Positions 44,720 through 55,589 of a stretch of DNA of 64,000 bases are shown in pieces (position 1 is the first letter of the stretch; the number at the start of each line of letters is the position of its first letter). The DNA comes from Thauera sp. GDN1 (GTDB taxonomy: Bacteria; Pseudomonadota; Gammaproteobacteria; Burkholderiales; Rhodocyclaceae). The notes under the pieces were generated by a model. It had not been told where the DNA came from. It was given only the letters and a program-made list of their open reading frames with translations, and made no database searches. The stretch spans positions 2,108,001-2,172,000 of the forward strand of contig NZ_CP097870.1 in the NCBI RefSeq assembly GCF_029223545.1. The letters are read 5' to 3'. Position numbers and translations under genes: made by a program.

Positions 44720-45154
44720 CTACAGCCAGTCCCTGAACCCATCCAGCGCCGCCACCAGGTTCTGGCGAGCGCTGGCGCCCGGCGGCATTCCCAGTTCCCA
44801 CGCCGCGCCGCGGATCGCCAGCAGCCAGCACGGAGGAGGGGCCTCGCCTTCGACCTCGCGGTACACCTGCAGGATGGCCTGCGGCGACACCGCGTGGGTG
44901 GTGAAGCTGGCGTCGCGGGCGGGTTCGATGCGGTCGATGGCGTAGGGCGCCGGCGCATTCGCCGAGGCGTCGACGAACAGCACCCGCTCCCGCCCTTTCA
45001 GGTCCAGCGCATGCTCGACCTGAAGCTGGAAGTCGGTGAGGCATTCCACGCCGGGCAGATTCATGGCCTCGACGGCCTCGACGAACAGGGGCCCCAGCGC
45101 GTCGTCGCCGCGGCTGGGGTTTCCCCAGCCGAAGACCAGCACCGGCGCGGTCAC
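44720..45154 (-). CDS. hoxW: Hydrogenase maturation protease (HoxW-like)
   Basis: A 144-residue endopeptidase that trims the C-terminal extension of the [NiFe] large subunit after nickel insertion. N-terminal GWGNPSRGDDALGP has the conserved nickel-ligand Asp, and FVDASANAP a second acidic site; the family His is in the TTHAVSP segment. The start is GTG, overlapping the hoxH stop by 4 nt (GTGA), so it is last in the hox operon and its substrate is clearly HoxH. Confidence 0.9.
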   Translation of the reverse strand: MTAPVLVFGWGNPSRGDDALGPLFVEAVEAMNLPGVECLTDFQLQVEHALDLKGRERVLFVDASANAPAPYAIDRIEPARDASFTTHAVSPQAILQVYREVEGEAPPPCWLLAIRGAAWELGMPPGASARQNLVAALDGFRDWL

Positions 45155-46617
45155 GCCTTGTACTTCCGGTCCAGCTCCGTGCCTTCTGCATCCACCAGGG
45201 TGACCTCGAGCGGCATCTTGCCGAGCGCGTGGGTGGCGCAGGACAGGCAGGGGTCGTAGGCGCGGATGGCGATCTCGATGTGGTTGAGCAGGCCCTCGGT
45301 GATCTGCTGGCCGTCGAGGTACTTCTTCGCCACCTCGCGCACCGCGGTGTTCATCGCCTGGTTGTTATTGGTGGTGGAGACGATCAGGTTGGCCATGGTG
45401 ACGAGGTCGTCGTCGCCCACCTGATAGTGATGGAAGAGGGTGCCGCGCGGCGCCTCGATGACGCCGACGCCCTCGCGCCGGCGCTCGCCGGTGCTCATCA
45501 GTTCGGGGCCGGAGAGGTCGTCGTCCTGCAGCAGTTCCTTGATGGTCTCGGCGGCGAACAGCATCTCGATCATGCGCGCCCAGTGGTAGGCGAGCGTGGC
45601 ATGCAAAGGCTTGCCGCCCGCGTAGGCGACGAGCTCGCGGCGCTCGTGCTCGGCAAACGGCGTCGGGATGCTGTCGCAGTTCTGCACGCGGGCGAGCGGG
45701 CCGACCTTGTACCAGCCTTGCTCCGGCCCCATGGCCGTGAAATACGGGAACTTCATGTAGCTCCAGGGCTTGACCTCCTCGGTGATCAGGCGGTCGTAGG
45801 TCTGGTAATCGACCTGGTCGAACAGGATCCTGCCGTCGGCGTCCCTGGCGCGCAGCACGCCGTGGTAGAGGTCGAGGCTGCCGTCGGGCGCGACCATGCC
45901 CATGAAGTTGGAGCGGAAAGTGCCGAATTGGTCGTAGAGCGCGGGGTTCTGCTGGTGCAGCTCCTTGATGATCTGCACCGCCTCGCGGCTCCAGGCGATC
46001 ATCTGGTAGGCGTCTTTCAGCAGGTCCTTGCGTTCCTCGATGCTCAGGGCGCGATTGACGCCGCCGGGTACCGCACCGGTGCCATGTACCCGCTTGCCGG
46101 CGGTCAGGCGGATGACCTCCTGGCCGTACTTGCGCAGCAGGATGCCCTTCTTCGCGATCTCGGGATATTTCTCCGCCACGCCGACGATGTTGCGCCGGCC
46201 GACCTCGGAGTCGAAACCGAACAGCAGGTCGGGCGAGGACAGGTGGAAGAAGTGCAGCGCGTGCGACTGCAGGATCTGGCCGTAGTGCATCAGGCGGCGC
46301 ATCTTGTCCGCGGTCGGGGTCACCTTGGCAGCGCCGACGATGAGGTCGAGCGCCTTGCTCGCGGCGAGGTGGTGCGAGACCGGGCAGATGCCGCACAGGC
46401 GCTGGACCATGACCGGCACTTCCCAGTACGGCCGGCCCTGGATGAAGCGCTCGAAGCCGCGGAACTCGACGATATGCAGGCGCACCTGATGCACCTTGTT
46501 GTCCTCGTCGAGCAGGATGGTGACCTTGCCGTGACCCTCGACGCGCGACACGGGGTCGATGGCGACGCGGCGCAGGTTCTCGCTGGCGACGGTGGCGGTT
46601 TCGAGTTCGAAGCTCAT
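45151..46617 (-). CDS. hoxH: NAD-reducing hydrogenase large subunit HoxH
   Basis: A 488-residue [NiFe]-hydrogenase catalytic subunit, group 3d. L1 motif RLCGICPVSH gives Cys75 and Cys78; L2 motif DPCLSCATH gives Cys457, Cys460 and His463. The 25 residues after His463 (ALGKMPLEVTLVDAE and onward) are the extension removed by the maturation protease. It oxidises H2 or reduces protons, coupled to NAD(H) via HoxFU. It begins 150 bp after the hoxY stop, unusually far for this operon; that gap holds a REP-like inverted repeat. Confidence 0.96.
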   Translation of the reverse strand: MSFELETATVASENLRRVAIDPVSRVEGHGKVTILLDEDNKVHQVRLHIVEFRGFERFIQGRPYWEVPVMVQRLCGICPVSHHLAASKALDLIVGAAKVTPTADKMRRLMHYGQILQSHALHFFHLSSPDLLFGFDSEVGRRNIVGVAEKYPEIAKKGILLRKYGQEVIRLTAGKRVHGTGAVPGGVNRALSIEERKDLLKDAYQMIAWSREAVQIIKELHQQNPALYDQFGTFRSNFMGMVAPDGSLDLYHGVLRARDADGRILFDQVDYQTYDRLITEEVKPWSYMKFPYFTAMGPEQGWYKVGPLARVQNCDSIPTPFAEHERRELVAYAGGKPLHATLAYHWARMIEMLFAAETIKELLQDDDLSGPELMSTGERRREGVGVIEAPRGTLFHHYQVGDDDLVTMANLIVSTTNNNQAMNTAVREVAKKYLDGQQITEGLLNHIEIAIRAYDPCLSCATHALGKMPLEVTLVDAEGTELDRKYKA

Positions 46618-46688
46618 GGCATGTGTCCTTCGCGTACGTGAGTACGGGATGCGGCGGGGGCAAGGGACTGGATGGCTTGGGCGGTGAA

Positions 46689-46758
46689 GATCGCGGCTAC
46701 CGCCGCTCCCACAGTCAGGCACAGCGGCAGCTCGGTGGGAGCGGCGGCAGCCGCGATC
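46689..46758. repeat. REP-like doublet (BIME-type) between hoxY and hoxH
   Basis: Two 24 nt arms (46689-46712 and 46735-46758) are inverted copies with one mismatch, separated by 22 nt. Each arm contains a smaller GCGGC/GCCGC palindrome and the GGGAGCGGCGGCAGCCGCGA-type sequence seen in REP elements of gamma- and betaproteobacteria. It could form a 24 bp stem in the hox mRNA. No other copy is seen in this window. Confidence 0.7.
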
Positions 46759-46767
46759 CCCCTGGCC

Positions 46768-47361
46768 TCAGTCATAGTGCAGCAGCCCATGGCCCAGGGC
46801 TGGCTCCTTGCCCTCGATCAACTGGGTCAGGAAGGCCCAGATGGCGTCGCCCGAGGGCGGGCATCCGGGGAGGAAGTAGTCGATCTTCACCACCTCGTGC
46901 ACCGGATGGACCTGGTTGAGCGGCAGCGGCAGCTCGGGATCGTCGGGGATCGCACTGCCCTCGGCGAGGCCGTGGCCGGTGCGGTACACCTGCTGCAGGA
47001 TGTCGGCCAGCTCGAGGTGGTTGCGCTGTGCCGGCAGGCCGCCGTTGACCGCGCACGCGCCGAGCGCGATCAGCACCTTGCAGTTGGCGCGGAACTCGCG
47101 CAGCACGTGCACGTTCTCGGCGTTGCACACGCCGCCCTCGATCAGGCCGATGTCGCAGGGGCCGCAGTGCTTGATGTCGGTGAGCGGCGAGCGGTCGAAC
47201 TCGACGAGCTCGAGCAGGGGCAGCAGGCGCTCGTCGATGTCGAGGAAGGACATGTGGCAGCCGAAGCAGCCGGCCAGCGACACGGTCGCGACCTTGAGCT
47301 TGCGCGGCGGGGCTGCAGGGCTCGCGTGCGGCGAATCCTTGAGGTTCTGCTGATCCATCAT
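46768..47361 (-). CDS. hoxY: NAD-reducing hydrogenase small subunit HoxY
   Basis: A 197-residue [NiFe]-hydrogenase small subunit carrying a single proximal [4Fe-4S] cluster. Cluster ligands lie in SLAGCFGCHMSFLDID (Cys32 and Cys35 region), GACAVNGG and FLPGCPP. It has no Tat signal, as expected for the cytosolic soluble hydrogenase. Two overlapping ATGs (47361, 47358) sit on the hoxU stop, after GGAGG, so translation is coupled. It passes electrons from HoxH to HoxU. Confidence 0.95.
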   Translation of the reverse strand: MMDQQNLKDSPHASPAAPPRKLKVATVSLAGCFGCHMSFLDIDERLLPLLELVEFDRSPLTDIKHCGPCDIGLIEGGVCNAENVHVLREFRANCKVLIALGACAVNGGLPAQRNHLELADILQQVYRTGHGLAEGSAIPDDPELPLPLNQVHPVHEVVKIDYFLPGCPPSGDAIWAFLTQLIEGKEPALGHGLLHYD

Positions 47362-48107
47362 CCGGCCTCCTTCTCGCGCAGCGCGGTCTTGTCCGCCGCA
47401 TCCTCGCGCTCGCCTTCCGTGCCTGCTGCGCTGATCGGCTTCAGGTCGTAGGTGCGCCGTCCGATCGGCACCGCGAAGCCCACACGCTTCTTCAGGATCA
47501 CCCCGACCGGGCACACCTCGGCCGCGCGGTCGGTGGCGGCGAAGTCGGTGTCGGCCAGCTGTCCGCTCTCGCTATTGACGATCAGGTGCGACTTCGTGCC
47601 GCGCCCGGCGAGTGCGAACACGTTCTTGCCGTCCACGTCGCGGCTGGCGCGCACGCACAGCTCGCACATGATGCAGCGGTTGAATTCGAGCAGCACGTCC
47701 GGATGCGAGGCGTCGACCGGGCGGTCCGGGTAGAAGTGGTCGAAATGCGGCGTCAGCATGCCCATCTCGTAGGCGGTGGCCTGCAGCGCGCAGTCGCCGC
47801 TCTTCTCGCACGAGGGGCAGAAGTGGTTGCCTTCGACGAACAACAGCTGCAGCAGCGTGCGGCGCTTGGCGTCGAGTTCTTCCGTGCGGTTCTCCACCTC
47901 CTGGCCGGCCGAGGCACGTACCGTGCAGGCGGTGGCGAAGCGGCCGCCGATCTTGACCGTGCACAGCTTGCACGAACCGTGCGCGGCGAAGTCCGGATGC
48001 CAGCACAGGTGCGGGATGTACTTGCCCGCGGCGGTGGCGGCCTGCATCACGGTCTGGCCGGGCGTGAAGGGGATGTCCTCGCCATCGAGCAGGAATGAAT
48101 CGTTCAT
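47358..48107 (-). CDS. hoxU: NAD-reducing hydrogenase diaphorase subunit HoxU
   Basis: A 249-residue iron-sulfur subunit homologous to the N-terminal part of NuoG. A plant-type [2Fe-2S] domain (CWHPDFAAHGSCKLC with downstream Cys) is followed by a His-Cys3 [4Fe-4S] motif (HFCPSCEKSGDC) and further clusters near CIMCELC and AAEVCPVG. It wires HoxY to the FMN in HoxF. The start overlaps the hoxF stop by 4 nt. The C-terminal about 25 residues are charged and probably unstructured. Confidence 0.95.
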   Translation of the reverse strand: MNDSFLLDGEDIPFTPGQTVMQAATAAGKYIPHLCWHPDFAAHGSCKLCTVKIGGRFATACTVRASAGQEVENRTEELDAKRRTLLQLLFVEGNHFCPSCEKSGDCALQATAYEMGMLTPHFDHFYPDRPVDASHPDVLLEFNRCIMCELCVRASRDVDGKNVFALAGRGTKSHLIVNSESGQLADTDFAATDRAAEVCPVGVILKKRVGFAVPIGRRTYDLKPISAAGTEGEREDAADKTALREKEAG

Positions 48108-49963
48108 GGCTGCAGATCCTTTGCCGAGGCGGGCTCGGCGGAGGCGGGGTTGCCCTGCCCATGCGCGCGCTCCGCGGCCAGCGCTTCGCGGTTGTCGCCG
48201 AGGTGGGCGCCGGCATCGTCGCGCCCGGTCATGCGGCGCGCCTGGGTCAGCGCCGCGTCGAGATCGAAGGCCGGCTCGTACTCGGGCGAATGCAGGCGGC
48301 GCTCGAAGGCCGGGCGGAACTTGGCGAGGATGTCCTCGAGCGCGATCGTCGCCGTGTTGCCCAGGCCGCAGTGGCTGGCGCCCTGCATCAGGCGGTGCAT
48401 CCTCGCCATCTCCTCGAGGTCGTAAGGCGAGCCGCGGTCGGCGGCGAGCTTGTCCATCAGGCGTGCATTGACCGCGGTACCGACGCGGCATGGCGTGCAG
48501 AAACCGCAGCTCTCGTGGGCGAAGAAATGCAGGAAGTTGCGCGCGACCTCGAACATGTCGCGGGAGTGGTCGAAGACCATGATCGAACCGCCGGTGGCGA
48601 CGTCCTCGAAGGCGATGCGGCGATCGAACTCGTCGGCCGCCAGGCAATGGCCGGCCGCACCGGCGCTGGTCACGGCCTGCGTGTCGCGCGCGCCGGCTGC
48701 CTCGAGCACCTCGGCGACGGTGACGCCGAAGGGGAATTCGTAGATGCCGGGGCGCTCCACGTCGCCCGACACCGACAGCAGCTTGGTCCCGGTCGAGGCC
48801 GGGGTGCCGATGGCGCGGAACCATTCGCCGCCATGCACGGCGATCAGCGCCGCGAGCGCGAGCGTCTCGACGTTGTTCACCGTGCTCGGCTGGCCCCGGT
48901 AGCCGTTGGTGACCGGGAAGGGCGGACGGATGCGCGGCTTGCCGGGCTTGCCCTCGAGCGACTCGATCAGCGCCGACTCCTCGCCGCAGATGTAGGCGCC
49001 GGCACCGAGGTGGATCTCGATGTCGAAGGAGAACCCGCGGCCGAGGATGTTGCGCCCGAGCAGGCCCTGTTCGCGGCGCTGGGCAAGACGGGTTTCCAGG
49101 CGGTCGAGCAGGTAGCGGTATTCGCCGCGCAGGTAGATGAAGCCCTTGTTGGCGCCGATCGCCATGCCGGCGATGCACATGCCGTCGACCACCAGGTCGA
49201 AGTGGCTCGCGAGCAGCACGCGGTCCTTGAAGGTGCCGGGCTCGCCCTCGTCGGCGTTGCAGATGACGTAGTGCGCGTCGCCCCAGGCATCGCGGCAGGA
49301 GCGCCACTTGATGTCGCTGCCGAAGCCCGCACCGCCGCGGCCGCGCAGGCCGGAGCGTTCGATCTCCCCCAGCAGCCCGGTCGGGCCGCGATCGAGAGCG
49401 GCCGCGAGCGCGTTGCCCGGCGCCAGGCCGTGGTCGAGCAGCACGTCGCGGCGGCGGATGTTGTCATCGACATGGAACCACTCCGGCGGCCAGTCACCCA
49501 CCGGCACGCGGCGGCGGATCAGGTGCGCCATCTCGTCGATGCGCGCGGGCGTCAGGCGAGTGATCGTGCGCCCGTTGGCCAGCGCCGCCGGCCCCTGGTC
49601 GCACATGCCGGTACAGGAGGTGGTGTCGACGCTCACCAGGCCGTCTTCCGAGACCTTGCCCGGCTCCAGCCACAGCTTGTCGCACAGCGACTTCATCAGC
49701 GCCTGGTTGCCCAGCATGCGGTCGGTGATGTTGTCGGAGAACAGGATGCGGAATTCGCCCGCCGGGCGGGTGTGCAGGAAGCTGTAGAAGCTCGCCGTGC
49801 TCTCGACGCGCGCGCGTGGCACGCCGAGCGCATCGGCGATCGCGCTCAGCGTGGCCGGCGCCAGCCAGGCTTCACGAGCCTGCACTTCGATGAGGATCTG
49901 CAGGAGTTGCAGCGGATCCCGGCGGTGTCGTGCAAGGATGCGTTCCAGTTCTGGTGTGGCCAC
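48104..49963 (-). CDS. hoxF: NAD-reducing hydrogenase diaphorase subunit HoxF
   Basis: A 619-residue flavoprotein. Residues about 1-160 are a NuoE-like domain; the rest is NuoF-like, with FMN/NADH motifs GLRGRGGAGFGSDIKW, ICNADEGEPGTFKDR and GAGAYICGEESALIE, and the [4Fe-4S] ligands in ESCGFCTPCR. The NuoE-like part keeps CTGMC but lacks the first Cys pair (LFSDNITDRMLG instead), so it probably holds no canonical [2Fe-2S] cluster. GTG start with GGGAG upstream. First gene of hoxFUYH-hoxW; the 90 bp before it must hold the promoter, and a TGTCATGACA palindrome lies at 50025-50034. Confidence 0.95.
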   Translation of the reverse strand: MATPELERILARHRRDPLQLLQILIEVQAREAWLAPATLSAIADALGVPRARVESTASFYSFLHTRPAGEFRILFSDNITDRMLGNQALMKSLCDKLWLEPGKVSEDGLVSVDTTSCTGMCDQGPAALANGRTITRLTPARIDEMAHLIRRRVPVGDWPPEWFHVDDNIRRRDVLLDHGLAPGNALAAALDRGPTGLLGEIERSGLRGRGGAGFGSDIKWRSCRDAWGDAHYVICNADEGEPGTFKDRVLLASHFDLVVDGMCIAGMAIGANKGFIYLRGEYRYLLDRLETRLAQRREQGLLGRNILGRGFSFDIEIHLGAGAYICGEESALIESLEGKPGKPRIRPPFPVTNGYRGQPSTVNNVETLALAALIAVHGGEWFRAIGTPASTGTKLLSVSGDVERPGIYEFPFGVTVAEVLEAAGARDTQAVTSAGAAGHCLAADEFDRRIAFEDVATGGSIMVFDHSRDMFEVARNFLHFFAHESCGFCTPCRVGTAVNARLMDKLAADRGSPYDLEEMARMHRLMQGASHCGLGNTATIALEDILAKFRPAFERRLHSPEYEPAFDLDAALTQARRMTGRDDAGAHLGDNREALAAERAHGQGNPASAEPASAKDLQP

Positions 49964-50053
49964 GGGCGGCTCCCGATCGTTGCCTGCGGAGATGCCGCCA
50001 TTATGACCCCATCCCCTGTGTGGGTGTCATGACAGGCGCCACACCGACTGGAC

Positions 50054-52760
<2,707 letters not shown>

Positions 52761-52773
52761 GCTGGAACCTGAC

Positions 52774-53664
52774 TCAGCGCGAGGGCGGATGCGGAAGGGG
52801 CGCGGTTCCGTCCAGCGTCGAAGAAGCTTCGCCGACGAGCGCCTCGCGAATCGCCGTCAGGCCTTCAAGCGCGCCGCAACGCAGGTGCAGGACATCCGGT
52901 CCGGACGCAGCTTCCGCCTCCGGGTTGATGCGGATCATGCGCCCGCCGCTGCGCTCGGCGAACTGGCGTACGGTGATGACGTGCCGTCCGGCGCCGAGCT
53001 CGATCGTCAGCGGCCTGCATCCGCGATCCAGACGCCAGGCCTCGAAACGCGCGAGCTGGTCGGCCGTCCTGCTGCCCAGCCAGTGCCAGTCGTCGAACAT
53101 CAGGATGTTGGGGCGGGCGATCCCGCCGCAGTGCGGGCAGCGCGGCGCGGCGTTGAGCAGCCTGCACGCCTCGCGATCGACCTCCGGTTCGAAGCCGTCG
53201 GCGGACCAGATCGCCCGCCGGCAGTCTTGCAGGCACTGCAGGTGATGGATGGATCCGTGGATCTCGACCACGCCCTGGTGATCGAACCCCGCCTTCTGGA
53301 AGTGGCCATCGACGTTGGAGGTGAACACGAAGACCCCACCGGGAAGCGCGTCGCCGAGCGCGCGCAGGATGCCGAAACCCGGATGCGGTGCCGTGCGGCG
53401 ATAAAGCGCAAGGCGGTGACCGTAGAATCCCCAGGCCAGCATCGGATCGCGCTCGAACGCCGCCGGATTCGCGATCTCCTCGAACGCCAGGCCGGCGCGC
53501 CCCAGTGCCGGATAGGCGCGCCAGAAACCCTCGCGGCCGCGGAAATCCGGCAAGCCCGAATCCACGCCCATGCCGGCGCCCGCGGCGACGAGCAAGGCGT
53601 CGGCGTCACGAATCCAGCGCGCGGCCTGGTGGGCGAGCGCGGGGAGCAGGGCAGTTTGGGTCAA
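52774..53664 (-). CDS. Sir2 family NAD-dependent deacylase
   Basis: A 296-residue sirtuin. NAD-binding GAGMGVDSGLPDFRG is at 29-43, SNVDG replaces the usual QNVD, and EIHGSIHHLQC includes the catalytic His. Four Cys (two in QCLQDC, two in PRCPHCGG) would form the zinc site. The start codon appears to be TTG at 53664; no in-frame ATG precedes the Rossmann motif. It may be closer to the SIR2-like group with altered specificity. Its partner genes glk and pgm suggest acylation control of sugar metabolism, but that is inference. Confidence 0.88.
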   Translation of the reverse strand: MTQTALLPALAHQAARWIRDADALLVAAGAGMGVDSGLPDFRGREGFWRAYPALGRAGLAFEEIANPAAFERDPMLAWGFYGHRLALYRRTAPHPGFGILRALGDALPGGVFVFTSNVDGHFQKAGFDHQGVVEIHGSIHHLQCLQDCRRAIWSADGFEPEVDREACRLLNAAPRCPHCGGIARPNILMFDDWHWLGSRTADQLARFEAWRLDRGCRPLTIELGAGRHVITVRQFAERSGGRMIRINPEAEAASGPDVLHLRCGALEGLTAIREALVGEASSTLDGTAPLPHPPSR

Positions 53665-53896
53665 GGCGTGGCTCGTGAGCGAAGGATGATGGGCTGAACC
53701 GGACGCATGTACGTTACCGGGATGACCGGGGTCGGTGCAATGTGCGGATCGAGGCCCGGCCTGGCGGCCCTTCAGCGGACCATGGGCGCCGATCAGATCG
53801 ATGCGATCCTGAGGCAGCGATTAATATTCGTGTCGGGATGGTGAAGACGGTGGCCGCATGGGGCGGCTGCGTGACGGGATGGGGAGTGTGTGGAAC

Positions 53897-54454
53897 ATGG
53901 AAGTTGTTGCCGTCATCGACTTCGAGACCACGGGGCTCTCGCCCGCACAGGGTGATCGGGCGACCGAGATCGCGGCGGTGATCGTGGAAGGCGGGCGGGT
54001 GGTGGATCGGTACCAGAGCCTGATGAACGCCGGCGTGCGCGTCCCGGCGTACATCGAGGCATTGACCGGCATCTCCAACGCCATGATCCGCAGCGCACCG
54101 CCGGCGGGCGAAGTGATGCGCGAGGTGTCCGACTTCATCGGTGACATCCCGATCGTCGCCCATAACGCGGCATTCGACGCGAAATTCTGGGATGCCGAGC
54201 TCGCCCGCATCCAGCGCTCGCGGACGCAGGATTTCGTTTGCTCGCTGCTGCTGTCGCGACGGCTTTTCCCGCTTGCGCCCAGCCACAGGCTCGGCGCGCT
54301 GGTCGAGTACGCACGCCTGCCCGTCGCCGGGCGTTACCACCGCGCGCTGGCCGACGCCGAGATGGCCGCGAGCTTGCTGGTGCGCCTGGAGGAAGAACTG
54401 CGGCTGCACCACCAGGTGCACGAGGTGTCGGTCGACCTGCTGCGGCGGATCTAG
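53897..54454 (+). CDS. DnaQ-like 3'-5' exonuclease
   Basis: A 185-residue DEDDh exonuclease. ExoI motif VIDFETTGLSP at 6-16, ExoII IVAHNAAFDAKFW near 89-101, and ExoIII HRALADAEMAA near 148-158 are intact. It is a stand-alone proofreading-type domain like the epsilon-subunit family; substrate (DNA or RNA) unknown. The ATG at 53897 begins just before the first strand. It is divergent from the sirtuin (232 bp). Confidence 0.88.
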   Translation: MEVVAVIDFETTGLSPAQGDRATEIAAVIVEGGRVVDRYQSLMNAGVRVPAYIEALTGISNAMIRSAPPAGEVMREVSDFIGDIPIVAHNAAFDAKFWDAELARIQRSRTQDFVCSLLLSRRLFPLAPSHRLGALVEYARLPVAGRYHRALADAEMAASLLVRLEEELRLHHQVHEVSVDLLRRI

Positions 54455-54504
54455 CGCGCGCCGAAGGGGCAATTGCAGAAGCTGCTTGCGCGGACGGTCG
54501 GTAC

Positions 54505-54672
54505 ATGATGCGGCGCCGCGGACGAAAGTGGGCATGTGTCCGGGAGGACAGCGGACACTTCGCCGAACCGCTAGAGGCGATGCACCGGGCGCGGGAATGG
54601 GCTTTGCTGATCTTTCTTCTTTTTGCCCTTTTGCCTGGTGGAGCGGCCTGGTTTCTGCCGGTGCCGGATTAA
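54505..54672 (+). CDS. Possible small single-span membrane protein
   Basis: A 55-codon frame (ATG at 54505) with a basic N-terminus and one C-terminal hydrophobic helix (REWALLIFLLFALLPGGAAWFLPVPD in pieces, about residues 33-55). A shorter version could start at 54580, preceded by AGAGGCG. No homologue is known to me. It may be chance coding in an otherwise empty gap. Confidence 0.25.
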   Translation: MMRRRGRKWACVREDSGHFAEPLEAMHRAREWALLIFLLFALLPGGAAWFLPVPD

Positions 54673-54852
54673 TGGCTCAGGCCACTTCGGTCTTGCGGGA
54701 AAGCCTCGCGGTAAACCTCATTGCGTGAAATACCCCGGAGGGAATCGCTTCCTCAACCAGAAGCACGGGATGCCGTGTTATCCACCTCTCTCCGGGTCAA
54801 GGCTTGTGCCGCTTATTCGAGCCCATCCGGGAGAAGATTCGCGAAGCACACG
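54673..54852. other. Non-coding stretch before the H-NS terminator
   Basis: Part of the 457 bp gap between the exonuclease and hns genes. Apart from the possible small protein at 54505 and the terminator at 54853, I see no gene, RNA or repeat here. Confidence 0.6.
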
Positions 54853-54892
54853 TGAAAATGCCCGGATGCGTTTGCTCGCATCCGGGCATTTT
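54853..54892. terminator. Bidirectional intrinsic terminator
   Basis: Perfect 17 bp stem from 54853-54869 to 54876-54892 with loop TTTGCT; arms begin GAAAATGCCC and end GGGCATTTTC, so both strands have a U-tract. It ends the hns transcript and any plus-strand read-through. Confidence 0.9.
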
Positions 54893-54911
54893 CTTTCGGG
54901 CCGGCTTTCTT

Positions 54912-55187
54912 TCAGATCGCGAAATCTTCGCGGTTCCTGCCGTCCAGCCAGCGCGGCGCACGGCCACGACCGGTCCAGGTTTCACCTGTTTCGGGGTTGC
55001 GGTATTTGGCTGCGACGGATTTCCCGAAGGCTTTCGGCTTGCCGAAGAGCTCGTCGGCGGCAAGATCGTAGGTCTCGATCAGAGTCCGCGCGCTGCGGAG
55101 CGCGTCCTCGCGTTCGGCTTTCTTGATCTGGGCGATCTGCTGTTCAAGGGCTTCTTTTTGAGCGAGGAGTTCTTGAAGTGTGGTCAT
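54912..55187 (-). CDS. hns: H-NS family nucleoid-associated protein
   Basis: A 91-residue H-NS/MvaT-superfamily silencer. The N-terminal coiled coil (LLAQKEALEQQIAQIKKAER) oligomerises; the C-terminal KYRNPETGETWTGRGRAPRWL includes the AT-hook-like DNA-binding loop GRGRAPRWL, typical of betaproteobacterial H-NS. It binds AT-rich DNA. The ATG at 55187 is chosen because the coiled coil begins there; the 5' leader contains a terminator-like hairpin. Transcript ends at 54853. Confidence 0.92.
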   Translation of the reverse strand: MTTLQELLAQKEALEQQIAQIKKAEREDALRSARTLIETYDLAADELFGKPKAFGKSVAAKYRNPETGETWTGRGRAPRWLDGRNREDFAI

Positions 55188-55209
55188 CGATGTCTCGTGG
55201 TGTCCGAAC

Positions 55210-55233
55210 AAAAAAGACCCCGGTAATGGAGTC
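55210..55233 (-). promoter_or_regulatory. Terminator-like hairpin in hns 5' leader
   Basis: Read on the minus strand: GACTCC-ATTACC-GGGGTC (one G-U pair) followed by six T. It ends 23 nt before the hns ATG, so it could attenuate hns or end a small upstream RNA. Only a 6 bp stem, so tentative. Confidence 0.4.
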
Positions 55234-55589
55234 GCGTAAAAGAATAACATCCCGAGACGGTAATCGCTGGAAAATCCCCATGAGGAAACTCCAGCTCCAC
55301 ATTGAATAATTATCCCGCGTTTCAATCGGGGGGCTTGATCCGAGAAAGACGCGGCTAAACCTGGCGCCAATGTGGATGCGCTGCGCGAGATTGACGCTCA
55401 TCCGGCAGATGGGGGGCCGGCGCGCGACCACAATGATCTGGTCGGTTCGCACCGGACCCGTGCGGCGCTATAGTTCGGCTTCCCTTTTTCCCTGCCCTGG
55501 CCCGGGCGGCTTCTGCGCATCATCGCCATCGGCGGGATCGGCGGGGCCTGCCGGATGGGCCGGACGCTTCATCGTTCGTGAGCAAGCCG
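55234..55589. other. AT-richer intergenic region between hns and M61 peptidase
   Basis: About 350 bp with no convincing gene. The part at 55234-55330 is AT-richer than the window and probably holds the hns promoter on the minus strand; H-NS may bind here and repress itself. No clear -35/-10 pair found. Confidence 0.45.

Noticed and set aside
49985..50000. Possible sigma-54 promoter (TGGCGGCATCTCCGCA on the minus strand) before hoxF
   Set aside because: It keeps the GG-N10-GC spacing but matches poorly elsewhere, and the start site would fall only about 10 nt before the hoxF GTG, inside the ribosome binding site.
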